Source: Candidatus Omnitrophota bacterium (GTDB lineage: Bacteria; Omnitrophota; Koll11; Zapsychrales; Aceulaceae). From it: a DNA stretch of 8,571 bases. The first letter of the stretch is position 1. The number at the start of each line of letters is the position of its first letter. The stretch lies in the NCBI GenBank assembly GCA_029931885.1, contig JAOZRJ010000056.1, positions 1-8,571 of the forward strand. The letters are read 5' to 3'. The position numbers were made by a program, and so were the translations under genes. This document shows, in pieces, positions 1 to 7,292 of the stretch. Under the pieces are notes generated by a model. That model did not search any database. It saw only the letters and a program-made list of their open reading frames with translations, and was not told where the DNA came from.

Positions 1-104
1 ACAAAGGTTTTATCATTAATAAAAATCAAGAAATCTTATCACGGCAAAATTCAAAGGAAAGACTAGCCAAAGACTTAATTGAGCAATTAAGAAAGAACAC
101 ATGA
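1..104 (+). CDS. 3' end of an unidentified upstream gene (5'-truncated)
   Basis: The reading frame starting at base 3 is open and ends in TGA at 102-104, giving the last 33 residues of a protein that begins outside the window. The tail is hydrophilic and rich in Lys, Arg, Glu and Gln, ending in LIEQLRKNT, and looks like a C-terminal helix. I do not recognise the family. The TGA overlaps the ATG of the next gene in an ATGA junction, which argues that this is a real coding end and that the two genes are co-transcribed and translationally coupled. In related neighbourhoods the gene before apgM is sometimes a threonine-pathway gene (homoserine dehydrogenase or threonine synthase), but 33 residues are not enough to claim that here. 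Confidence 0.6.
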   Translation, partial: KGFIINKNQEILSRQNSKERLAKDLIEQLRKNT

Positions 105-1312
105 AATACATTATTGTTATTCCTGACGGGATGGGAGATACTCCCCTAAAAGAATTAAAAGAAAAAACACCTTTAGAGTTCGCCAACACATCCAACATGG
201 ATTTTATCGCCCAAAATGGATTAGTCGGCCTTATAAAGACTATTCCTGACGGAATGCCAGCTGGTTCAGACGTAGGAAACCTTTCTGCCTTAGGATATAA
301 CCCAAAGAAATACTTTTTCGGACGAGCTTCTCTTGAAGCTGCTAATCTAGAAATTGAAATAAAAAAAGACGAGGTCGTTTTTCGTTGTAACTTTGTTACA
401 ATCGATAATGGTTCAATGCTTGATTACAGCGCCGGACATATATCCTCTAAAGAAGCAAAATCTCTCATTGAATCACTCAATGTAGAAATTAACATTCCAG
501 ATATAAAATTTTATACTGGAAAAAGCTATCGTCATCTTTTGGTAATGAAATGCCTAGACCCAAAAGTATTTACACAAATCCAATGTACGCCTCCACATGA
601 TATTCTTAATCAAAATATTCAAGAATATTTACCCAGTGGAGAAGGTTCTCAAAAATTACTAAGCATTATGGAGCGCGCGCAAAACATCTTGAAGAATCAT
701 CAAGTCAATAAAGTACGCGTCGATTTAAAACAAAATCCAGCGAATGCTATTTGGCTATGGGGTCAGGGTACAAAACCCAATATTCCAACATTCAAACAAA
801 AATTTGGAATAAACGGATCCGTAATTTCCGCCGTAGATTTAGTTAATGGTATCGGAAAACTTGCCAGACTTAAAATAATTGATGTTCCTGGCGCTACTGG
901 TTATTACGATACAAATTACATTGGAAAAGCGCAATACGCTCTCGATTCCTTAAAGGAAAACGATTTTGTTTTTATACATATTGAGGCTCCTGACGAGGCT
1001 AGCCACAATGGAGACTTAAAAATGAAAATTGCCTGTATCGAGCGCATCGATAAAGAAGTAGTCGGGACAATCTTAAATCATTTTAACGGAAAAGATGATT
1101 TTAGAATCCTTATTCTGCCTGATCATAAAACACCTGTCGAAAAAAGAACCCACACCTCAGATCCTGTCTGTTTCGAAATGTTTGGAAAAGGCATCCCAAA
1201 GGGCAAACATTCCTGTTTTGGCGAACAAGAAGCTCAAGACTCTGACTTATTTTTTGAAACAGGAGAAGAGCTAGTCGATTACTTCATAAAAAGATATTTA
1301 ACGTCAAAATAA
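101..1312 (+). CDS. apgM: ApgM-type cofactor-independent phosphoglycerate mutase-like protein (possible alternative homoserine kinase)
   Basis: This 403-residue protein belongs to the alkaline-phosphatase superfamily branch typified by archaeal ApgM, which interconverts 3- and 2-phosphoglycerate in the cytosol; about 400 residues is the usual length. Visible active-site elements are the N-terminal metal motif PDGMGD (Asp9, Asp13), the nucleophile motif GSDVGNLS (Ser56), WGQG (from Trp220), the metal motif EAPDEASH (Asp298, His302), PDH (Asp341, His342) and a final THTSDPV (His351). No key residue appears missing, so it should be an active enzyme. The start at 101 is supported by the family-typical N-terminus beginning just before the first metal motif and by the ATGA overlap with the upstream gene; the Shine-Dalgarno sequence is only a weak purine run. 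Proteins of this family next to aspartate-pathway genes have been proposed, and in some bacteria genetically supported, as homoserine kinases replacing ThrB. With lysC directly downstream that reading is plausible, but sequence alone does not decide it. Confidence 0.9.
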   Translation: MKYIIVIPDGMGDTPLKELKEKTPLEFANTSNMDFIAQNGLVGLIKTIPDGMPAGSDVGNLSALGYNPKKYFFGRASLEAANLEIEIKKDEVVFRCNFVTIDNGSMLDYSAGHISSKEAKSLIESLNVEINIPDIKFYTGKSYRHLLVMKCLDPKVFTQIQCTPPHDILNQNIQEYLPSGEGSQKLLSIMERAQNILKNHQVNKVRVDLKQNPANAIWLWGQGTKPNIPTFKQKFGINGSVISAVDLVNGIGKLARLKIIDVPGATGYYDTNYIGKAQYALDSLKENDFVFIHIEAPDEASHNGDLKMKIACIERIDKEVVGTILNHFNGKDDFRILILPDHKTPVEKRTHTSDPVCFEMFGKGIPKGKHSCFGEQEAQDSDLFFETGEELVDYFIKRYLTSK

Positions 1313-1382
1313 ACTCTATTATTAACATTCTTACAAAATTCTTAATATATATAAATATATATACGTAAAAACGTTTTTTTTC
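1313..1382 (+). terminator. AT-rich gap with a weak terminator-like hairpin and T-tract
   Basis: The first part of the apgM-lysC gap is almost pure A/T. It contains a tight inverted repeat of TATATATA arms (1346-1353 and 1356-1363), followed by ACGT-AAAA-ACGT (1363-1374) running into eight T residues (1374-1381). The geometry resembles a Rho-independent terminator for apgM, but the stem is very short and GC-poor. It may be only a bendable AT region upstream of the promoter, so termination is a weak inference. Confidence 0.25.
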
Positions 1383-1410
1383 TTGTAATTATTGCTATAC
1401 TTCCTATAAT
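1383..1410 (+). promoter_or_regulatory. Probable sigma70-type promoter for the lysC-cimA-valS-pilin transcript
   Basis: TTGTAA (1383-1388) is separated by 16 bases from a perfect TATAAT (1405-1410). The -35 box matches four of six consensus positions. The element lies in the only sizeable intergenic gap and is oriented toward lysC, with a predicted transcription start near 1417 and a leader of roughly 55 nt. The genes downstream are nearly gapless up to the pilins, so this is probably the main promoter for all of them. It has not been tested, and AT-rich DNA often contains chance -10 boxes. Confidence 0.6.
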
Positions 1411-1419
1411 ATCAACTCT

Positions 1420-1437
1420 ACCTCTTATCAGAGAGGT
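1420..1437 (+). promoter_or_regulatory. Small hairpin in the lysC leader
   Basis: ACCTCT (1420-1425) and AGAGGT (1432-1437) form a perfect 6-bp inverted repeat with a 6-nt loop. If transcription begins near 1417, the hairpin sits at the extreme 5' end of the mRNA, where such structures often protect transcripts from decay. It could also be an operator half-site pair. It is too small for a lysine riboswitch and lacks a following clean T-tract. Confidence 0.35.
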
Positions 1438-1460
1438 TTGGATATTTTTATACTTAACAA

Positions 1461-1464
1461 AGGG
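1461..1464 (+). promoter_or_regulatory. Ribosome binding site for full-length LysC
   Basis: AGGG lies 6 nt before the ATG at 1471 and decides the start. The alternative in-frame TTG at 1438 overlaps the leader hairpin, has no upstream Shine-Dalgarno sequence, and would add 11 residues not expected for the family. This site is weaker than the one inside the gene at 2176-2182. Confidence 0.6.
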
Positions 1465-1470
1465 AAAACA

Positions 1471-2697
1471 ATGGCTAAAAAGATTATTGTACAAAAATTC
1501 GGAGGATCTTCGGTTGCAAATATTGACCGAATCAAAGAAGTCGCTAAAAGAGTTATTTCTTATAAAAAGCATCACCGAGACGTAGTAACTGTTGTTTCGG
1601 CCCTAGGAGACACTACTGACGAACTTGAAAGTCTAGCATTCTCGATCAATGCACATCCGCCTGAACGTGAAATGGATATGCTGATGTCGACAGGAGAGCA
1701 AATTTCTTGCGCGCTCTTAGCTATGGCAGTTAAAAAACTAGGATATGATGCAATCTCATTTACTGGAGCACAAGTTGGGATTCGCACTGATAATGCTCAT
1801 ACAAAAGCTAAAATTATCAAAATTGATGCAAGACGCATCCGTAAAGCACTATCGAAAAATAAAATTGTTATTGTCGCAGGATTTCAGGGTATTACCGCTT
1901 CAGCAGAAATTACAACACTTGGCAGAGGTGGATCTGACTTAACAGCCGTTGCTCTAGCCAAAGCCCTTAATGCTGATGTATGCGAAATTTATACAGACGT
2001 CAAAGGAATCTATACAACGGATCCGCGAATCGTAAAGAAAGCAAAAAAGATTTCTAAAATCACTTATGAAGAGATGCTTGAAATGGCTGCACTTGGAGCC
2101 CAAGTCATGCAGGCTCGGTCCATTGAAGTTGCTAAAAAATATAACGTCCCTATGCATGTTAGATCTAGTTTTTCTAAGGAGGAAGGAACAATGATTATTC
2201 ATAAAAACGAAAAAATGGAAAGTGTTTCTGTGAGAGGTATCACCTGCAATAAATCAGAAGCAAAAGTGACTATTTGCAATGTCGTAGATAAACCAGGTAT
2301 TGCTGCAAGAATATTTACTGCAATCTCAAAAGCAGGAGTTACCGTCGACACAATCGTACAAAACGTCAGTCATACTCGGCAAACGGATATTTCATTTACT
2401 GTCCCAAAAACAGAACTCAATAAAGCACTTCGAACAGTAAAAAATCTTTCAGAAAAAATTAAAATTGGAGAAGTCCTTTCCGACAAAGATATTGCTAGAG
2501 TATCTATTGTTGGCTCCGGCATGCGCTCCCATAAAGGCGTTGCTGCAGAGATGTTTCAAACATTGGCAGATAACAAAATAAATATTGAAATGATCACAAC
2601 ATCTGAAATCAGTATTTCCTGTATCATTGATCAAAAATCTTCAGCTAAAGCTGTTAAAGTTCTACATAAAAAGTTTCATCTAGAAAGGACCAAATAA
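1471..2697 (+). CDS. lysC: Aspartate kinase, LysC type with two C-terminal ACT domains (alpha subunit)
   Basis: This cytosolic enzyme phosphorylates L-aspartate to 4-phospho-L-aspartate, the first step toward lysine, threonine and methionine. The 408 residues match the length of Bacillus subtilis LysC. The amino-acid kinase domain fills about residues 1-240: the signature KFGGSSV begins at Lys9, the STGEQ substrate loop at Ser73, and the glycine-rich GRGGSDLTA stretch at 151-159 is intact. Two ACT domains follow at about 265-330 (with DKPGIAARIF) and 342-402 (with GSGMRSHKGVAA); in the family these bind lysine and/or threonine for feedback inhibition. The gene is first in a likely operon, ends 1 nt before cimA, and follows the promoter at 1383-1410. 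An internal in-frame start with a strong Shine-Dalgarno sequence at codon 241 suggests a second, shorter product, as known for B. subtilis and Corynebacterium aspartokinases. Confidence 0.96.
   Translation: MAKKIIVQKFGGSSVANIDRIKEVAKRVISYKKHHRDVVTVVSALGDTTDELESLAFSINAHPPEREMDMLMSTGEQISCALLAMAVKKLGYDAISFTGAQVGIRTDNAHTKAKIIKIDARRIRKALSKNKIVIVAGFQGITASAEITTLGRGGSDLTAVALAKALNADVCEIYTDVKGIYTTDPRIVKKAKKISKITYEEMLEMAALGAQVMQARSIEVAKKYNVPMHVRSSFSKEEGTMIIHKNEKMESVSVRGITCNKSEAKVTICNVVDKPGIAARIFTAISKAGVTVDTIVQNVSHTRQTDISFTVPKTELNKALRTVKNLSEKIKIGEVLSDKDIARVSIVGSGMRSHKGVAAEMFQTLADNKINIEMITTSEISISCIIDQKSSAKAVKVLHKKFHLERTK
2176..2182 (+). promoter_or_regulatory. Strong internal Shine-Dalgarno sequence within lysC
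   Basis: AAGGAGG, preceded by T, is a near-perfect complement of the 16S rRNA 3' end and lies 8 nt before an in-frame ATG at 2191. It overlaps codons for Lys-Glu-Glu-Gly between the kinase and ACT domains. It is better than the site in front of full-length lysC and has the spacing of a working initiation site. Confidence 0.7.
2191..2697 (+). CDS. lysC: Predicted aspartokinase beta subunit (ACT-only product from internal lysC start)
   Basis: Initiation at the in-frame ATG at 2191 (codon 241 of lysC) would yield 168 residues: a short linker beginning MIIHKNEK followed by both ACT domains and no kinase domain. In B. subtilis aspartokinase II and in Corynebacterium glutamicum, a beta subunit of about the same size is made from an in-frame start at the equivalent place and forms alpha2-beta2 enzyme with allosteric sites at the ACT-ACT interfaces. 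The domain boundary, size and strong Shine-Dalgarno sequence agree with that model. Whether it is made in this organism is inferred. Confidence 0.65.
   Translation: MIIHKNEKMESVSVRGITCNKSEAKVTICNVVDKPGIAARIFTAISKAGVTVDTIVQNVSHTRQTDISFTVPKTELNKALRTVKNLSEKIKIGEVLSDKDIARVSIVGSGMRSHKGVAAEMFQTLADNKINIEMITTSEISISCIIDQKSSAKAVKVLHKKFHLERTK
2684..2689 (+). promoter_or_regulatory. Ribosome binding site for cimA inside the end of lysC
   Basis: AAAGGA lies 9 nt before the cimA ATG at 2699 and within the last codons of lysC. The lysC stop at 2695-2697 falls between the site and the ATG, so lysC and cimA translation are probably coupled. Confidence 0.6.
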
Positions 2698-2698
2698 A

Positions 2699-4264
2699 AT
2701 GCCTACCATCAAGATTTATGATACAACCTTACGTGATGGATCTCAGACGGAAGGTGTTTCTTTCTCAGTCAAAGACAAGGTACGTATAGCTGAGAGGCTT
2801 GATACGCTCGGCGTTCATTATATTGAAGGAGGATGGCCTGGATCAAACCCAAAAGATAAAGAATTCTTTAAGATCATGAAAACAAAAAAGTTAAAGAATT
2901 CAATTATCGCTGCATTTGGGTCTACCAGAAGAATAAAAATTAAAGCAAGTGAAGACCTTAACTTAAACGAGCTTATTAAATCACAAGCTCCAACTATAAC
3001 TATTTTCGGAAAAAGTTGGGATCTGCATGTCCGAGATGTGCTAAAAACAACACTCGAAGACAACCTTGAAATTATCCGCGACTCTGTTGATTTCTTAAAG
3101 AAAAAAAAGCGTGAAGTTTTTTATGACGCAGAACATTTTTTTGATGCCTATAAACAAAAACCTGAATATGCACTTGAGACAATTCTCGCTGCACAAGACG
3201 CAGGCGCAGATTGCATTATTTTATGTGATACCAACGGCGGAACAACGCCAGAAGAAACCCAAAAAATTATTTCTGAAATTAAGCCAAGCATAAAAATTTC
3301 TCTTGGAATTCATTGTCATAACGATTTAGACTTAGCTGTTGCGAATAGCTTAATGGCAATTAAAATGGGCTGTACTCAAATTCAAGGAACTTTTAACGGT
3401 TTAGGCGAACGCTGTGGAAATGCAGACCTGACAACAATCATTGGAATCTTGCACACTAAAACAAAATATAAGTCCATTCCGACTGCTAAAATTAAGCACT
3501 TAACCGAGGCTTCTTATTTCATCAGTGAAATAAGCAACTTCAAACTTCCAGATAACCACGCATTCGTTGGGCATTCAGCATTTGCTCACAAGGGAGGCGT
3601 GCATATTGATGCGATGCTTAAAAATTCATTAGCTTATGAGCACGTAAATCCTGAAGTTGTCGGCAACCACCGCAGATTTATCACCTCTGAGTTGGCAGGA
3701 AAAATGCCTATTATTATGAAGGCACAATCAATGAATGTTACTTTAGATAAAAAATCATCGCAAACAAAAGGAATTTTAAAACTACTTCAGGACAAGGAAC
3801 ATGAAGGCTATCAGTTTGAGGCTGCTGACGCATCGTTTGAAATTTTTGTCAAACGCGTTTTAAGAAAATTCAAACCGTTCTTCACTCTTGAAAATTTTAA
3901 AGTCATCACCGAAAAAAGACACGACGGCAAAGTCTTTGCCGAGGCATCCGTACGCATAAAAGTAAAAAACGAAGAAGTTTTTAGCGCCTCTGACGGGGAC
4001 GGACCTGTCGATGCTCTTGATAGGGCATTACGTAATATTTTAACAAAATTTTACCCAAATCTTTCAAAAATGCATCTAACTGACTACAAGGTTCGTGTTA
4101 TTGATTCAAAATCCGCAACAGCAGCAAAGGTACGCGTTCTTATTGAATCACAAGATGAAGGAAATTCATGGACAACAGTCGGAGTTCATGAAAATATCAT
4201 TGAGGCAAGTTGGGAAGCCCTCGTTGATAGTATCGAATATAAATTATTGAAAGACTCAAAATAA
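2699..4264 (+). CDS. cimA: Citramalate synthase, CimA type
   Basis: CimA condenses pyruvate with acetyl-CoA to (R)-citramalate in the cytosol, the first step of the threonine-independent route to 2-oxobutyrate and isoleucine. The 521 residues fit the long bacterial CimA branch. The N-terminal HMG-lyase-like TIM barrel (about 5-275) shows YDTTLRDGSQTEG with Arg12 and metal ligand Asp13, the HCHND metal motif (His205, His207) and GERCGNADL (Asn241). The branch-typical IEGGWPGSNPKD follows the first motif, and HKGGVHIDAM lies in the linker. The C-terminal LeuA-type dimer/regulatory domain (about 365-515) contains DGDGPVDALDRALR; in the family it mediates isoleucine feedback. Isopropylmalate synthase or homocitrate synthase are the alternatives, but the WPGSNPKD motif and the long C-terminal domain favour CimA. 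The gene starts 1 nt after lysC and ends 8 nt before valS. Confidence 0.93.
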   Translation: MPTIKIYDTTLRDGSQTEGVSFSVKDKVRIAERLDTLGVHYIEGGWPGSNPKDKEFFKIMKTKKLKNSIIAAFGSTRRIKIKASEDLNLNELIKSQAPTITIFGKSWDLHVRDVLKTTLEDNLEIIRDSVDFLKKKKREVFYDAEHFFDAYKQKPEYALETILAAQDAGADCIILCDTNGGTTPEETQKIISEIKPSIKISLGIHCHNDLDLAVANSLMAIKMGCTQIQGTFNGLGERCGNADLTTIIGILHTKTKYKSIPTAKIKHLTEASYFISEISNFKLPDNHAFVGHSAFAHKGGVHIDAMLKNSLAYEHVNPEVVGNHRRFITSELAGKMPIIMKAQSMNVTLDKKSSQTKGILKLLQDKEHEGYQFEAADASFEIFVKRVLRKFKPFFTLENFKVITEKRHDGKVFAEASVRIKVKNEEVFSASDGDGPVDALDRALRNILTKFYPNLSKMHLTDYKVRVIDSKSATAAKVRVLIESQDEGNSWTTVGVHENIIEASWEALVDSIEYKLLKDSK

Positions 4265-4272
4265 TAAAAACA

Positions 4273-6912
4273 ATGGAAGAACTACCAGCTCGCTATAAAC
4301 CTCAAGACATTGAAGATAAATGGTGTCAATATTGGGAAGAAAATAATACTTTTCACGCTCAACAAAATTCAAAAAAGAAGCCATATTCTGTGGTTATTCC
4401 ACCTCCGAATGTCACAGGGATTCTTCATATGGGCCATGCTCTCAATAACACGCTCCAAGACATCATCATTCGCTATAATCGAATGAAGGGACGCGAAACG
4501 TTATGGATGCCCGGAACAGACCACGCAGGAATTGCAACTCAAAACGTCGTTGAAAAACAACTCGCCAAAGAAGGGAAGACAAGGCATGACATTAGTCGAG
4601 AAGATTTTCTTGATCGCCTTTGGGCATGGAAAAATCAATATGGCGATACAATTATCCATCAATTGAAAAAAATAGGTTCATCATGCGATTGGCAGCGTAC
4701 ACGTTTTACCATGGACGATGAATACAGTAAAGCCGTCAAAACAGTGTTTGTTAAACTTTTCGAAAAAGGATTAATTTATCGCGGAAAATATATTATCAAC
4801 TGGTGTCCACGTTGTCATACCGCACTTTCCGATGAAGAGGCGGAGCATCAAGAAACAAAAGGCGCTTTGTACTACATTCGTTATCCCTTTAAAAATGATA
4901 AAGATAAGTGTATCGTTGTGGCGACAACTCGTCCTGAAACAATACTGGGAGACACGGCTGTAGCGGTCAACCCCGAAGACAATCGCTATAAAACATTTAT
5001 TAACGAAACTTTAATTCTTCCTTTAATGAATCGTGAAATTCAGATTATCTCAGATAAACATGTTGATCCTGAATTTGGAACCGGTGCTGTAAAAATTACA
5101 CCCGCACACGACCCTAATGATTTCGAAATAGGAAAGCATCACAACCTTGAATCTATCAACATTCTAAATCCTGATGCAACTCTAAACGATAACGCAGGAA
5201 CCTTTAAAGACATGGATCGATTTAAAGCAAGAAAATCCATTGTCGAACAACTTGAAAAACAAGGTTTTCTTTTAAAAATAGAAGACCATATACATGCCGT
5301 TGGTCATTGTTATCGATGTCATACCGTAGTCGAGCCATATCTATCAAAACAATGGTTTGTCAAGATGAAACCGTTGGCAAAACCTGCTCTCAATGTCGTC
5401 AAGCAAGGAGATATTAAATTCTACCCTGATCGCTGGACAAAAGTTTACCTCAACTGGATGGAGAATATCCGTGACTGGTGTATTTCCAGACAAATCTGGT
5501 GGGGGCATCGCATTCCTGTCTGGTATTGCAAAAATTGCGGAGAGGAAGAATTTATTGTTTCAAATGAAACTCCTCAGTGTTGCCCGCTATGTAACAAAAA
5601 TGACCTTTATCAAGATGAAGATGTCCTAGATACATGGTTTTCGTCTTGGCTTTGGCCTTTCGCGACATTGGGATGGCCTGAAAAAAATAAAAACTTAAAA
5701 TATTTTTATCCGACAGCAGCACTTTTTACCGCTCCAGAAATTATCTTTTTTTGGGTAGCTCGAATGATTATGGCAGGCTTAGAATTTATGGATGAAATTC
5801 CTTTCTCTGACGTTTATCTTCACGGTACAGTGAGAGACTCTAAGGGGAGAAAAATGTCAAAATCTCTCGGCAATGCCATTGATCCATTGGAAATTATCAA
5901 AGAGTACGGAGCTGATGCTCTGCGTTTTAGCTTAATCATGAACTCAGGGCAAGATTTATATATTTCTAAAGAAAAATTTGAAATAGGAAGAAATTTCACA
6001 AACAAAATCTGGAATGCATCAAGGCTTGTTTTTATGAATGTTTCTGATTTAAAAAGCAAGGACCTTTATAAAGATTTCGCAAAAATTAACAAGAAAAAGC
6101 TACCTCTAGAGTGTCAATGGATTCTCTCAAAATTACAAACAACATTATTAAATATAGAGGAAGCTATTGAGAAATATCGATTTTCCGAAGCAGAGAATTT
6201 GATTTATGATTTTATTTGGAAAAATTATTGTGACTGGTATCTCGAAATTGTTAAGAATAGTTTCGACAAAAAAGAAGTCCAGATTGTCACACTTTTTGTT
6301 CTAGAACAATCTCTTCGAATGATTCACCCATTTATGCCTTTTATCAGCGAAGAAATCTGGCAAAAGATTTCTATTTCAAAAGGATCGCTTGCGCACCAAA
6401 ACTGGCCGACATCCGAAAAAAAATTAATTAAAAAAAATATCGAAACGCATATGGAACGTATCTTTGAAATCATTACATCCATCAGAAATGTTCGGGCTCA
6501 ATGGAATATTCAAAACTCTGTTAAGGTTGACTGCATTATCCAAACGGCGGATAAAGAAGTTTCAAAAGTACTTAAAAAGAATTTGCCAATCATAGAATCG
6601 CTCGCAAAAGTTAATCGCGTTCTCTTTGAAACAAAGAGTCTTCGATTAAAGGATGCGGCAACAGGGATTGCGAATAAAATAAAATTTTATATCCCTCTAA
6701 AAGGAATCATTGATATTCATACGGAAAAACAAAGAATTGCTGAACAGTTGAAACAAAACCAAATTGTATTGGAAAATCTCTCCGGCAGACTTAAAAATAA
6801 AAGTTTTCTGAACAAGGCTCCTAAAAATGTTGTTGAAAAAGAAAAAAACCGTCTTTCCGAGATAAAAAATAAAGTTAACGAACTTAAAACCACCATAAAG
6901 GACCTGTCATGA
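4273..6912 (+). CDS. valS: Valyl-tRNA synthetase (class I)
   Basis: ValS attaches valine to tRNA-Val in the cytosol. The 879 residues match the usual bacterial length of about 880. The Rossmann-fold HIGH motif is HMGH (52-55) within PPNVTGILHMGHAL, and KMSKS is intact at 527-531. The CP1 editing domain, which hydrolyses mischarged threonyl-tRNA, carries TTRPETILGDTAVAVNP (from 218) and GTGAVKITPAHDPNDFE. Cysteine pairs at 178/181, 346/349 and 419/422 with 437/440 look like zinc knuckles. SRQIWWGHRIPVWYC and DEDVLDTWFSS are family hallmarks. The anticodon-binding helical domain follows KMSKS, and the last roughly 70 residues are a charged coiled-coil tRNA-binding arm. No recognisable Shine-Dalgarno sequence precedes the ATG, so translation may depend on coupling to cimA 8 nt upstream. 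No T-box leader is present. The TGA overlaps the next ATG. Confidence 0.97.
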   Translation: MEELPARYKPQDIEDKWCQYWEENNTFHAQQNSKKKPYSVVIPPPNVTGILHMGHALNNTLQDIIIRYNRMKGRETLWMPGTDHAGIATQNVVEKQLAKEGKTRHDISREDFLDRLWAWKNQYGDTIIHQLKKIGSSCDWQRTRFTMDDEYSKAVKTVFVKLFEKGLIYRGKYIINWCPRCHTALSDEEAEHQETKGALYYIRYPFKNDKDKCIVVATTRPETILGDTAVAVNPEDNRYKTFINETLILPLMNREIQIISDKHVDPEFGTGAVKITPAHDPNDFEIGKHHNLESINILNPDATLNDNAGTFKDMDRFKARKSIVEQLEKQGFLLKIEDHIHAVGHCYRCHTVVEPYLSKQWFVKMKPLAKPALNVVKQGDIKFYPDRWTKVYLNWMENIRDWCISRQIWWGHRIPVWYCKNCGEEEFIVSNETPQCCPLCNKNDLYQDEDVLDTWFSSWLWPFATLGWPEKNKNLKYFYPTAALFTAPEIIFFWVARMIMAGLEFMDEIPFSDVYLHGTVRDSKGRKMSKSLGNAIDPLEIIKEYGADALRFSLIMNSGQDLYISKEKFEIGRNFTNKIWNASRLVFMNVSDLKSKDLYKDFAKINKKKLPLECQWILSKLQTTLLNIEEAIEKYRFSEAENLIYDFIWKNYCDWYLEIVKNSFDKKEVQIVTLFVLEQSLRMIHPFMPFISEEIWQKISISKGSLAHQNWPTSEKKLIKKNIETHMERIFEIITSIRNVRAQWNIQNSVKVDCIIQTADKEVSKVLKKNLPIIESLAKVNRVLFETKSLRLKDAATGIANKIKFYIPLKGIIDIHTEKQRIAEQLKQNQIVLENLSGRLKNKSFLNKAPKNVVEKEKNRLSEIKNKVNELKTTIKDLS
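6897..6902 (+). promoter_or_regulatory. Ribosome binding site for the first pilin gene inside the end of valS
   Basis: AAAGGA lies 6 nt before the ATG at 6909 and within the final codons of valS. It shares the 8-mer AAAGGACC with the cimA site. It fixes the start that gives a 7-residue prepilin leader. Confidence 0.6.
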
Positions 6913-7292
6913 AAAAAACATTAAAAGGTTTTACCTTGATGGAGATTCTTGTTTCCCTTTTAATTCTTTCCATAGGGATTGTCGGCATCTTATTATTTCT
7001 ATCACGATCAATGTCCGCAATAGATTTTGCAAACGATTCCATTGTGGCATCGTCACATGGAGAATATATTCTTGAAGAAATGCGAACAAGGGACTCTCTG
7101 GCAAATATCATTAGCACAAACTGGGAAAACTTCGCTTTAGAAGAGAATCTTGATACATTACCGAGCGAATCCATAAATATTTACTTTCCAACTCCAGCCA
7201 ACGATCCCTTAGAAATTCAAGCAACTATAGAATGGACCCGCAATTCACGCCAGAATAACATTATCCTTACAACGGAGATGACGAAATGGTAA
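6909..7292 (+). CDS. PilV/GspI-like minor prepilin
   Basis: This 127-residue protein has a classic type III signal: a basic leader MKKTLKG, then FTLMEILVSL with the predicted prepilin peptidase cut between Gly7 and Phe8 and Glu at mature position +5. A single hydrophobic helix (about 8-29) leads to a soluble domain of roughly 95 residues. Size, the MEILVSLLILSIGIVG-type helix and first place before a PilW-like gene fit PilV of type IV pili or GspI of type II secretion, a minor (pseudo)pilin at the fibre tip that is processed at the inner membrane. The start overlaps the valS stop (ATGA) and the end overlaps the next gene by 7 nt. The soluble domain is too divergent to separate pilus from pseudopilus. 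Confidence 0.85.
   Translation: MKKTLKGFTLMEILVSLLILSIGIVGILLFLSRSMSAIDFANDSIVASSHGEYILEEMRTRDSLANIISTNWENFALEENLDTLPSESINIYFPTPANDPLEIQATIEWTRNSRQNNIILTTEMTKW

Noticed and set aside
1438..1470. Upstream TTG start extending LysC by 11 residues
   Set aside because: It overlaps the end of the leader hairpin, has no Shine-Dalgarno sequence, and the ATG at 1471 has AGGG at good spacing and the usual family N-terminus.
1313..1470. Lysine riboswitch (L box) before lysC
   Set aside because: An L box needs about 170 nt or more of structured leader; only about 55 nt follow the predicted start, and no conserved helices are visible.
1342..1575. 77-codon frame on the - strand across the lysC promoter
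   Set aside because: Much of it translates AT repeats and the complement of lysC; no initiation signal or recognisable domain.
1954..3063. Other - strand frames of 60-82 codons opposite lysC and cimA
   Set aside because: They mirror well-conserved coding sequence on the + strand and have no independent support.
4265..4272. T-box leader before valS
   Set aside because: Only 8 nt separate cimA and valS, leaving no room for a T-box, and no such element is apparent within the cimA end.
6884..7174. 96-codon frame on the - strand
   Set aside because: It lies opposite the valS end and the PilV-like gene, which has clear signal and ribosome binding site; the - strand product shows no recognisable domain.
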